Assembly (NCBI GenBank): GCA_032718475.1
Contig: JAUCBJ010002480.1
Span: 1 to 34,907 of the forward strand
Reading direction: 5' to 3'
Length of the DNA stretch: 34,907 nucleotides
Source: Nemertoderma westbladi
Taxonomy: Eukaryota; Xenacoelomorpha; Nemertodermatida; Nemertodermatidae
Shown one piece after another: positions 23,180 through 33,741 of the stretch. The notes under the pieces were generated by a model. It searched no databases and was not told where the DNA came from. It saw only the letters and a list, made by a program, of their open reading frames with translations. Made by a program: the position numbers and the translations under genes. Numbering within the stretch: the first letter of the stretch is position 1; each line of letters opens with the position of its first letter.

Positions 23180-24034
23180 TTTATCGGGAAAGCTAACACA
23201 AATAATAGTAGATTAAGGGTGTATTTGTTTGGCTATGGAATAATGTCAATAAATTTCAGAAATTAGTTTTTAAACTTTTTCAGAATTCACTTACCATGAT
23301 CAAAGATATTCATACAAAATAAAATAAAAAAATGTTTATGACCAAGAGACCAACAACACAAAGAAGAAAATGAAAAACATGAAAGACAGCAACGCCAGTC
23401 TTTACTAGACACTAAACAATAATTCAAAATGTGAAACGCATTCAACTTCACTCCAATCATAGTGACATGCGATAATCATATAGCACATAAAAATAACATA
23501 ATTTATAATATTAATATAATATTGTGTTTAAATCCCTCTTTAACGTGCAGTACAGTGCTCATATCTACTCTTATATTTGTCGGCTTGACCGAATTAAACA
23601 TTAAACATTATAAATAATTACAGCAAGCTGCAACATTATCCAATTACAAAACAGACAACGGGATTTTACACTCAAATCCTAATTACACCGATTTCCAAAA
23701 GACACTCCTTGGGAGATAGCCAATCCACATAAAAGCTCCTCACCTGTCCAGCGGATGAAAAACAGAGGATTTTCGCGCTGAATGGGAAACCGAAATCCGA
23801 GAAGGCCGACGGCCGCTTTCAGTATTATAAAATTAAATAAATAAATTTATTAATATAAGATTAATAATGATTTCTCATAAAATAAGTAAAGAGAAAATAA
23901 AACTAATCGAGAGATAAAAAATATTATATACAGTAGAGGCCTATATTATTTATTTATTAACATAGTGACGTCGGTCCAGCCGACATTATATTATCTTCAA
24001 AGTAAAATTGTGTAGTACATCATGCACTGAACCA

Positions 24035-24054
24035 CCCCCCCCCCCCCCCCCCCC
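24035..24054 (+). repeat. Homopolymer C20
   Basis: An uninterrupted run of 20 C on the plus strand, close to the 3' end of the reverse-transcriptase remnant (ORF stop at 24113). It may be part of that element's 3' region. In the HYDIN sense it is G20. Confidence 0.85.
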
Positions 24055-24112
24055 TACTTCACCAGCACTATAATAGCTAAGCTGATATGATGACATTACC
24101 CGAAGGGAGACT

Positions 24113-24730
24113 TTAAGACACATTGTAGTACTGTAATATTCGCATGTGTTTCACGTCGAAAGACGTTTTGCGAAGGCTGTAACAGTTATTAATAAAGTTT
24201 CGTTTCATCGCTTCACCAGATGTTAGTGATCCGTTGTTTAGACGAGATAATAATTCTTTCTTGCAGTATGAGAATGTTAGGATGGATAGGATATCTGGCA
24301 TTGGGAAGGAGTTGGAACATTGTCGGTAGGCCCCACTGAGACTTGCAGTATGATAATCGTTGTCCTGTTTGCTACTGTTAATGAAAAGTGATAGTCTAAG
24401 GAACGGCTGGAGGATTGTATTGGGGCAGGTGGTGGTCCTCAAGATAGTCCCTAGAGCATCTTTGTATGCTCGAGTTGATATTGGGTCGCAACTCATAAGG
24501 TCCATTACCACTTGGTTACTAGCATATATGCCCAGGTAGAGCAGGCCTCGTAAGATTTTACGGTAGTAGATATCGAGTTGGTCTACTTCTCGTTGCGACA
24601 GTGCCCCAATGAGGAATCTCTTGCTGTAAGTTAGGATTGGCACCGCTATAGTATTCCAGAGGTAGTTAAGAGTATTTACCTTCAAAATATTACTAAAACT
24701 TCCCGGTAGTTCGATACGCGAACGTAGTTA
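24113..24730 (-). mobile_element. Non-LTR retrotransposon remnant: C-terminal part of reverse-transcriptase ORF
   Basis: A frame open from about 24727 to the TAA at 24113 (190 residues from the first usable start, a few more upstream). The segment YLWNTIAVPILTYSKRFL, then QREVDQLDIYYRKILRGLLYL, fits the region just after the polymerase thumb of LINE ORF2 proteins (a pattern like LW.T.V.P.L.Y, then ..LD...RK.LR..L). The catalytic YxDD block and endonuclease are absent, so the copy is 5'-truncated, as is usual for LINEs. The upstream break lies within about 70 bp of array 3. The clade (RTE-, CR1- or jockey-like) cannot be fixed by eye. The lack of internal stops suggests moderate age. Confidence 0.7.
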
Positions 24731-24800
24731 GTACGGAGAGCTATTTAACCACGTAACCGTGGAATCGAGCAACCCAAGGACGGCACCTACCACGCGCTGC

Positions 24801-26159
24801 GCGTAGCAAGGATTGCTTGCTTTCACGACGTAGCAAGGATTGCTTGCTTTCACGACGTAGCAAGGATTGCTTGCTTTCACGACGTAGCAAGGATTGCTTG
24901 CTTTTACGACGTAGCAAGGATTGCTTGCTTTCACGACGTAGCAAGGATTGCTTGCTTTCACGACGTAGCAAGGATTGCTTGCTTTCACGACGTAGCAAGG
25001 ATTGCTTGCTTTCACACGTAGCAAGGATTGCTTGCTTTCATACGGAACAAGGATCGCTTGCATTCTCGACGTAGCAAGGATTGCTTGTTTTCACAACGTA
25101 GCAAGGATTGCTTGCTTTCATGATGTAGCAAGGATTGCTTGCTTTCACGATGTAGCAAGGATTTCTTGCTTTCACGACATAGCAAGGATTGCTTGCTTTC
25201 ACGACGTAGCAAGGATTGCTTGCTTTCACGACGTAGCAAGGATTGCTTGCTTTCACGACGTAGCAAGGATTGCTTGCTTTCACGATGTAGCAAGGATTGC
25301 ATGCTTTCACGACGTAGCAAGGATTGCTTGCTTTCACGACGTAGCAAGGATTGCTTGCTTTCACGACGTAGAAAGGATTGCTTGCTTTCACGACGTAGCA
25401 AGGATTGCTTGCTTTCACGACGTAGAAAGGATTGCTTGCTTTCACGATGTAGCAAGGATTGCTTGCTTTCACGACGTGGCAAGGATTGCGTGCTTTCACG
25501 ACGTAGCAAGGATTGCTTGCTTTCACACGTAGAAAGGATTGCTTGCTTTCATACGTAACAATGATTGCTTGCTTTCTCGACGCAGCAAGGATTGCTTGCT
25601 TTCACGACGTAGCAAGGATTGCTTGCTTTCACGACGTAGCAAGGATTGCTTGCTTTCACGACGTAGCAAGGATTGCTTGCTTTCGCGACGTAGCAAGGAT
25701 TGCTTGCTTTCACACGTAGCAAGGATTGCTTGCTTTCACGACGTAGCAAGAATTGCTTGCTTTCAGGAAGTACCAAGGATTGCTTGCTTTCACGACGTGG
25801 CAAGGATTGCTTGCTTTCACGATGCAGCAAGGATTGCTTGCTTTCACGACGTAGCAAGGATTGCTTGCTTTCACGACGTAACAAGGATTGCTTGCTTTTA
25901 CGACGTAGCAAGGATTGCTTGCTTTCACAACGTAGCAGGGATTGCTTGCTTTCACGACGTAGCAAGGACTGCTTGCTTTCACGACGTAGCAAGGAATGCT
26001 TGCTTTCACGACGTAGCAAGGATTGCTTACTTTCACGACGTAGCAAGGATTGCTTGCTTTCACGACGTAGCAAGGATTGCTTGCTTTCACGACGTAGCCA
26101 GGATTGCATGTCTTACGACGTAGCAAGGATTGCTTGCTTTTAAGACGTAGCAAGGATTG
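24801..26159. repeat. Minisatellite array 3 (27-bp units)
   Basis: About 1.36 kb, roughly 50 units of 27 bp with core GTAGCAAGGATTGCTTGC. AGCAAG and CTTGCT form a 6-bp stem with a GATTG loop in each unit. Some units lose three bases (TTTCACACGTAG in place of TTTCACGACGTAG). A GC-rich palindrome ACGCG-CTG-CGCGT (24792-24804) overlaps the left border. Because 27 is divisible by three, several frames on both strands are open with a 9-residue period; these are shadows. It sits in intron D-E between the LINE remnant and the amplified splice donor. Confidence 0.96.
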
Positions 26160-26309
26160 GTACGTTGTGAAAGTTCTGGAAAATCTAAAGGGATTGTGGC
26201 AGGTTCGAGATTTATGGGAATTGGCGACAGATTATTCTGCAACCGGCCGACCGTCGATGAAACCTCGTCGACTCTCGTATCAACATAACTTAGGCTTTCC
26301 TCTTATTGT
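26160..26309. other. Intron D-E between array 3 and the donor repeats
   Basis: A 150-bp unique stretch with moderate GC. I see no gene or repeat in it. Confidence 0.7.
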
Positions 26310-26578
26310 TGCTCTGGTGAGAATAATAGACAATCTAACTTACCATTTCCCCATTCTTGCTGTTCTCAGTGAGGATAATAGACAATCTGACTTACCATTT
26401 CCCCCGTAGACAATCTGACTTACCATTTCCCCCTTCTTGCTGTTCTTGGTGAGGATAATAGACAATCTAACTTACCATTTCCCCCTTCTTGCTGTTCTTG
26501 GTGAGGATAATAGAAAATCTAACTTACCATTTCCCCCTTCTTGCTTTCTTGGTGAGGATAATAGACAATCTAACTTAC
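26310..26578 (-). repeat. 52-bp tandem repeat carrying the 5' splice site of exon D
   Basis: Read on the minus strand, the unit is AACAGCAAGAAGGGGGAAAT then GGTAAGTTAGATTG, then CTATTATCCTCACCAAG. The GTAAGT hexamers start at 26578 (the true donor of exon D), 26527, 26475, 26423, 26395 and 26343, spaced 51, 52, 52, 28 (a partial unit) and 52 bp. The 3' end of exon D (AAAAGCAGCAAGGAATCTAG, then GAAAGGGTAAGTTAG) aligns with the unit, so the repeat appears to derive from the exon-intron junction. Each inner copy is also bounded by CACCAAG upstream, so a 21-nt mini-exon between AG and GT is formally possible. The intervening 31 nt is very short for a metazoan intron. Confidence 0.85.
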
Positions 26579-26706
26579 CCTTTCCTAGATTCCTTGCTGC
26601 TTTTGGCCTTCGGCGATTTTAGTTCTTCGCTGCTGGAACCCTGGGGCTTAACTAAATCAACTTCAACCCAACGAATAGTTTGTAATCTTGAATCCCAATC
26701 AGCAAT
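26579..26706 (-). CDS. HYDIN: HYDIN exon D, with amplified 5' splice site
   Basis: This exon encodes residues 160-201 plus two bases of Gly202. It starts in phase 0 after TTGTTTTATAG and ends in phase 2 at GTAAGT. The first 17 residues (IADWDSRLQTIRWVEVD) match the vertebrate HYDIN block DQVPDWD....T.KWV. The rest is a Lys/Ser-rich linker (SSSEELKSPKAKSSKES). The end of this exon and its donor resemble the 52-bp unit that is tandemly repeated from 26578 down to about 26310, so the donor seems to have been amplified. Reading past the true donor meets an in-frame TAA at once, so use of any downstream copy would truncate the protein. Confidence 0.92.
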
Positions 26707-26814
26707 CTATAAAACAATTCGAGCGATATATTTCGACCATACATGCAATCATTCCCGCACATACCCAAGTTAAACACCCACGAATCACGCATATTATTTA
26801 AGACTATAACTAAC

Positions 26815-26984
26815 TTGATCGGGACTGTCATCCAATGAAATCTTGGTTACGGAACATTCTAGAACATGTTTGGATAGTTTCAGTGGCTCAGCTGGATTAA
26901 GTTTAGCTACAATATCTTTTGTGCAGCCTGGATGAAGATGTCCGACATTTGGAGTGAATGTTATGGGAATGTTGTCTTCATCAA
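26815..26984 (-). CDS. HYDIN: HYDIN exon C
   Basis: This exon encodes residues 104-159. The split codon G+TT gives Val103, so the join reads FQFPVDEDNIP. The string FTPNVGHLHPGCTKDI (about residues 112-127) is nearly diagnostic for HYDIN, whose vertebrate copy reads FSPxVGHLHPGC. The exon ends SPDQ at a phase-0 donor GTTAGT. The acceptor, GTTTATTTAATAG, lies only 23 nt from the edge of minisatellite array 4, so the branch-point region is squeezed into or against the array. The following intron is only 108 bp. Confidence 0.95.
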
Positions 26985-27007
26985 CTATTAAATAAACAGA
27001 AAATAAA

Positions 27008-30000
27008 TAGCACTCACACTGTATGACTAGCTCTCACACTGTAGGTCCAGCACTCACTATAGGTCTAGCACTAACTGTAGGTCTAGCACTAACTGCAGGT
27101 CTAGCACTCACACTGTATGTCTAACCCTCATACTGTAGATCTAGCACTCACACTGAAGGTCTAGCACTCACTATAGGTCTAGCACTAACTGTAGGTCTAG
27201 CACTAACTGCAGGTCTAGCACTCACACTGTATGTCTAACCCTCATACTGTAGATCTAGCACTCACACTGAAGGTCTAGCACTCACACTGTAGGTCTAGCA
27301 CTGACACTGTAGGTCTAGCACTCACACAGTAGGTCTAGCACTCACACTGTAGGTCTAACACTCAATGTAGGTTTGGCACTCACACTGTAGGTCTAGCACT
27401 CACTATAGGTCTAGCACTCATACTGTAGGTTTAGCACACACACAGTAGGTCTAGCAATCACACTGTAGGTCTAGCACTCACTGTAGGTTTGGCACTCACA
27501 CAGTAGGCCCAGCACTCACAATGTAGGTCTAGCACTCACTGTAGGTTTGGCACTCACACAGTAGGCCTAGCACTCACACTGTAGGCCTAACACTCACTGT
27601 AGGTTTGGCACCCACACTGTAGGTCTAGCACTCACACTGTAGGTCTAGCACTCATACTGTAGGTTTAGCACACACACAGTAGGTCTAGCAATCACACTGT
27701 AGGTCTAGCACTCACTGTAGGTTTGGCACTCACACAGTAGGCCCAGCACTCACAATGTAGGTCTAGCACTCACTGTAGGTTTGGCACTCACACAGTAGGC
27801 CTAGCACTCACACTGTAGGTCTAGCACTCACTGTAGGTTTGGCACTCACACAGTAGGTCTAGCAGTCACACTGTAGGTCTAGCACTCACTGTAGGTTTGG
27901 CACTCACACAGTAGGTCTAGCACTCACACTGTAGGTCTAGCACTCACTGTAGGTTTGGCACTCACACAGTAGGCCCAGCACTCACAATGTAGGTCTAGCA
28001 CTCGCTGCAGGTTTAGCACTCACACAGTAGGTCTAGCACTCACACTGTAGGTCTAGCACTCACTGTAGGTTTGGCACTCACACAGTAGGCCCAGCACTCA
28101 CAATGTAGGTCTAGCACTCGCTGCAGGTTTAGCACTCACACAGTAGGTCTAGCACTCACACTGTAGGTCTAGCACTCACTGTAGGTTTGGCACTCACACA
28201 GTAGGCCTAGCACTCACACTGTAGGCCTAACACTCACTGTAGGTTTGGCACCCACACTGTAGGTCTAGCACTCACACTGTAGGTCTAGCACTCGCTGCAC
28301 GTTTAGCACTCACACAGTAGGTTTAGCACTCACTGTAGGTCTAGCACTCACTGTAGGTCTAGCACTCACACTGTAGGTCTAGCACTCACTGTAGGTTTGG
28401 CACTCACACTGTAGGTCTAGCACTCACACTGTAGGTCTAGCACTCACACTGTAGGTCTAGCACTCGCTGCAGGTTTAGCACTCACACAGTAGGTCTAGCA
28501 CTCACAATGTAGGTCTAGCATTCAGTGTAGGTTTGGCACTCACACTGTAGGTCTAGTACTCACACTGTAGGTCTAGCACTCACTGTAGGTTTGGCACTCA
28601 CACAGTAGGCCTAGCACTCACACTGTAGGTCTAACACTCACTGCAGGTTTAGCACTCACACAGCAGGTCTAGCACTCACACTGTAGGTTTAGCACTCACA
28701 CTGTATGACTAGCACTCACTGTAGGTCTAGCACTTACACTGTAGGTCTAGCACTCACACTGTAGGTCCAGCACTCACACAGTAGGTCTAGCACTCACACT
28801 GTAGGTCTAGCACTCACACTGTAAGTAGCACTCACAATGTAGGTCTAGCAGTCACACTGTAGGTCTAGCACTCAAACAGTAGGTCTAGCACACACACTGT
28901 AGGTCTAGCACTCACTGTAGGTTTAGCACTCACACTGTAGGTTTAGCACTCACACTGTAAGTAGCACTCACAATGTAGGTCTAGCAGTCACACTGTAGGT
29001 CTAGCACTCACACTGTAGGTCTAGCACTCACTGTAGGTTTAGCACTCACACTGTAAGTAGCACTCACAATGTAGGTCTAGCAGTCACACTGTAGGTCTAG
29101 TACTCACACTGTAGGTCTAGCACTCACACAGTAGGTCTAGCACTCACACTGTAGGTATATCACTAACACTGTAGGTCTAGCACTGACACTGTAGGTCTAG
29201 CACTCACACAGTAGGTCTAGCACTCACACTGTAGGTCTAGCACTCACTGTAGGTTTGGCACTCACACTGTAGGTCTAGCACTCACACTGTATGACTAGCA
29301 CTCATACTGTAGGTCTAGCACTCACTATAGGTCTAGCACTCACACTGTAGGTTTAGCACTCACACTGTAAGTAGCACTCACACTGTAGGTCTAGCAGTCA
29401 CACTGTAGGTCTAGCACTCACACTGTAGGTCTAGCACTCACACTGTAGGTCTAGCACTCACACTGTAGGTCTAGCACTCACACTGTAGGTATAGCACTAA
29501 CACTGTAGGTCTAGCACTCACACTGTAGGTCTAGCACTCACACTGTAGGTCTAGCACTCACACTGTAGGTCTAGCACTCACTGTAGGTTTAGCACTCACA
29601 CTGTAGGTTTAGCACTCACACTGTAGGTCTAGCACTCACTGTAGGTTTAGCACTCACACTGTAGGTCTAGCACTCACTGTAGGTTTAGCACTCACACTGT
29701 AGGTCTAGCAGTCACACTGTAGGTCTAGCACTCACACTGTAGGTCTAGCACTCACACTGTAGGTCTAGCACTCACACAGTAGGTCAAGCACTCACACTGT
29801 AGGTCTAGAACTCACTGTAGGTTTGGCACTCACACTGTAGGTCTAGCACGCACACTGTAGGTCTAGCACTCACACTGTAGGTCTAGCACTCACTGTAGGT
29901 TTGGCACTCACACAGTAGGCCTAGCACTCACACTGTAGGTCCAGCACTCACACTGTAGGTCTAGCACTCACTATAGGTCTAGCACTCACACTGTAGGTTT

Positions 30001-33000
30001 AGCACTCACACTGTAAGTAGCACTCACACTGTAGGTCTAGCAGTCACACTGTAGGTCTAGCACTCACACTGTAGGTCTAGCACTCACACTGTAGGTCTAG
30101 CACTCACTGTAGGTTTGGCACTCACACTGTAGGTCTAGCACTCACACTAAAGGTATAGCACTAACACTGTAGGCCTAGCACTCACACTGTAGGTTTAGCA
30201 CTCACGCTGTAGGTCTAGCACTCACACTGTAGGTCTAGCACTCACACTGTAGGTCTAGCACTCACACTGTAGGTCTAGCACTCACACTGTAGGTCTAGCA
30301 CTCAAACAGTAGGTCTAGCACTCACACTATAGGTCTAGCACTCACACAGTAGGTCTATCACTCACACTGTAGGCCTAGCACTCACACTGTAGGTTTAGCA
30401 CTCACGCTGTAGGTCTAGCACTCACACTGTAGGTCTAGCACTCACACTGTAGGTCTAGCACTCACACTGTAGGTCTAGCACTAACACTGTAGGCCTAGCA
30501 CTCACACTGTAGGTTTAGCACTCACGCTGTAGGTCTAGCACTCACACTGTAGGTCTAGCACTCACACTGTAGGTCTAGCACTCACACTGTAGGTCTAGCA
30601 CTCACACTGTAGGTCTAGCACTCACACTGTAGGTCTAGCACTCACACTGTAGGTCTAGCACTCACTGTAGGTTTAGCACTCACACTGTAGGTCTAGCACT
30701 CACACAGTAGGTCTAGCACTCACACAGTAGGTCTAGCACTCACTATAGGTCTAGCACTCACACTGTAGGTCTAGCACTCACTGTAGGTCTAGCACTCAAA
30801 CAGTAGGTCTAGCACTCACACTATAGGTCTAGCACTCACACAGTAGGTCTATCACTCACACTGTAGGTCTAGCACTCACTGTAGGTTTGGCACTCACACT
30901 GTAGGTCTAGCACTCACACTGTAGGTCCAGCCCTCACTATAGGTCTAGCACTCACACTGTAGGTCTAGCACTCAAACATTAGGTCTAGCACTCACACAGT
31001 AGGTTTAGCACTCACACTGTAGGTCTAGCACTCACACTGTAGGTCTAGCACTCACACTGTAGGTCTAGCACTCACACTGTAGGTTTAGCACTCACACTGT
31101 AGGTTTAGCACTCAAACAGTAGGTCTAGCACTCACTATAGGTCTAGCACTCAAACAGTAGGTCTAGCACTCACTATAGGTCTAGCACTCACTGTAGGTTT
31201 GGCTCTCACACTGTAGGTCTAGCACTCACTGTAGGTTTGGCTCTCACACTGTAGGTCTAGCACTCACTATAGGTCTAGCACTCACACTGTAGGTCCAGCC
31301 CTCACTATAGGTCTAGCACTCACACTGTAGGTCTAGCACTCAAACAGTAGGTCTAGCACTCACACAGTAGGTTTAGCACTCACACTGTAGGTCTAGCACT
31401 CACACTGTAGGTCTAGCACTCACACAGTAGGTTTAGCACTCACACTGTAGGTCTAGCACTCACACTGTAGGTCTAGCACTCACACTGTAGGTCTAGCACT
31501 CACACTGTAGGTTTAGCACTCACACTGTAGGTTTAGCACTCAAACAGTAGGTCTAGCACTCACTATAGGTCTAGCACTCAAACAGTAGGTCTAGCACTCA
31601 CTATAGGTCTAGCACTCACTGTAGGTTTGGCTCTCACACTGTAGGTCTAGCACTCACTGTAGGTTTGGCTCTCACACTGTAGGTCTAGCACTCACTATAG
31701 GTCTAGCACTCACTGTAGGTTTGGCTCTCACACTGTAGGTCTAGCACTCACTGTAGGTTTGGCTCTCACACTGTAGGTCTAGCACTCACACTGTAGGACT
31801 AGCACTCACACTGTAGGTCTAGCACTCACACTGTAGGTCTAGCACTCACACAGTAGGTCTATCACTCACACTGTAGGTCTAGCACTCACTGTAGGTTTGG
31901 CACTCACACTGTAGGTCTAGCACTCACACTGTAGGTCCAGCCCTCACTATAGGTCTAGCACTCACACTGTAGGTCTAGCACTCAAACAGTAGGTCTAGCA
32001 CTCACACAGTAGGTTTAGCACTCACACTGTAGGTCTAGCACTCACACTGTAGGTCTACCACTCACACTGTAGGTCTAGCACTCACACTGTAGATCTAGCA
32101 CTCACACTGTAGGTCTAGCACTCACACTGTAGGTCTAGCACTCAAACAGTAGGTCTAGCACTCACACTATAGGTCTAGCACTCACTGTAGGTTTAGCAGT
32201 CACACTGTAGGTCGAGCACTCACTGTAGGTCTAGCACTCACTGTAGGTCTCGCACTCACACTGTAGGTCTAGCACTCACTGTAGGTTTAGCACTCACACT
32301 GTAGGTCTAGCACTCACACTGTAGGTCTAGCACTCACTGTAGGTTTGGCACTCACACTGTAGGTCTAGCACTCACACTGTAGGTCCAGCCCTCACTATAG
32401 GTCTAGCACTCACACTGTAGGTCTAGCACTCACACTGTAGGTCTAGCACTCACACAGTAGGTCTAGCACTCACACTGTAGGTCTAGCACTCACTGTAGGT
32501 TTGGCACTCACACTGTAGGTCTAGCACTCACACTGTAGGTCTAGCACTCACTGTAGGGTTGGCACTCACACTGTAGGTCTAGCACTCACACTGTAGGTCT
32601 AGCAGTCACACAGTAGGTCTATCACTCACACTGTAGGTCTAGCACTCACTGTAGGTCTAGCACTCACACTGTAGGTCGAGCACTCACTGTAGGTCTAGCA
32701 CTCACTGTAGGTCTCGCACTCACACTGTAGGTCTAGCACTCACTGTAGGGTTGGCACTCACACTGTAGGTCTAGCACTCACACTGTAGGTCTAGCAGTCA
32801 CACAGTAGGTCTATCACTCACACTGTAGGTCTAGCACTCACTGTAGGTCTAGCACTCACACTGTAGGTCGAGCACTCACTGTAGGTCTAGCACTCACTGT
32901 AGGTCTCGCACTCACACTGTAGGTCTAGCACTCACTGTAGGTTTAGCACTCACACTGTAGGTCTATCACTCACACTGTAGGTCTAGCACTCACTGTAGGT

Positions 33001-33741
33001 CTAGCACTCACACTGTAGGTCGAGCACTCACTGTAGGTCTAGCACTCACTGTAGGTCTCGCACTCACACTGTAGGTCTAGCACTCACTGTAGGTTTAGCA
33101 CTCACACTGTAGGTCTAGCACTCACACTGTAGGTCTAGCACTCACTGTAGGTTTAGCACTCACACTGTAGGTCTAGCACTCACGCTGTAGGTCTAGCACT
33201 CACACTGTAGGTCTAGCACTCACACTGTAGGTCTAGCACTCACACTGTAGGTCTAGCACTCAAACAGTAGGTCTAGCACTAACTGTAGGTTGAGCACTCA
33301 CACTGTAGGTTTAGCACTCACAATGTAGGTCTAGCAGTCACACTATAGGTCTAGCATTCACACTGTAGGTCTATCACTCACTGTAGGTTTGGCACTCACA
33401 CTATAGGTCTAGCACGCACACTATAGGTTTAGCACTCACACTGTAGGTCTAGCACTCATACTGTAGGTTTAGCACTCACACTGTAGGTCTAGCACTCAGA
33501 CTGTAGGTCTAGCATTCAGACTGTAGGTCTAGCACTCATACTATAGGTCTAGCATTCACACTGTAGGTCTATCACTCACTGTAGGTTTGGCACTCACACT
33601 ATAGGTCTAGCACGCACACTATAGGTTTAGCACTCACACTGTAGGTCTAGCACTCAGACTGTAGGTCTAGCACTCACACTGTAGGTCTAGCACTCAGACT
33701 GTAGGTCTAGCACTCAGACTGTAGGTCTAGCACTCACACTC
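27008..33741. repeat. Minisatellite array 4 (18/20-bp units)
   Basis: About 6.73 kb, roughly 340-350 units. The main unit is CTAGCACTCACACTGTAGGT (20 bp), and an 18-bp form lacks one CA. Variants include TTGGCACT, TTAGCACT, CACACAGT, CACAATGT, CACTATAGG and short GTAAGTAGCAC units. Recurrent variant series show higher-order duplication, for example a GTCGAGCACTCACTGTAGGT block at about 32211, 32675, 32868 and 33019. On the HYDIN sense strand each unit contains GTGAGT. The array fills most of intron B-C and begins 23 nt from the acceptor of exon C. Confidence 0.97.

Larger units (their letters stand above)
22148..24034. other. Unique part of HYDIN intron D-E
   Basis: About 1.9 kb of AT-rich intron between array 2 and the retrotransposon remnant. 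It holds one exact copy of the 15-mer (22751-22765), a three-copy repeat of GAGAAAGCTAGAGA (about 22908-22975) and a C17 tract (23163-23179). No exon of HYDIN is evident. Confidence 0.7.

Noticed and set aside
24728-26153. Frames on both strands across array 3 with 9-residue periods
   Set aside because: A unit length divisible by three without stops explains them; no protein features are present.
26343-26578. Five constitutive 21-nt micro-exons in the 52-bp repeats
   Set aside because: The intervening 31-nt segments are shorter than known metazoan introns, and exon D joins exon E in phase without them. Kept only as a possibility in the findings.
4791-33741. CRISPR-like arrays
   Set aside because: Repeats are directly tandem with no unique spacers, there are no cas genes, and the host is a eukaryote.
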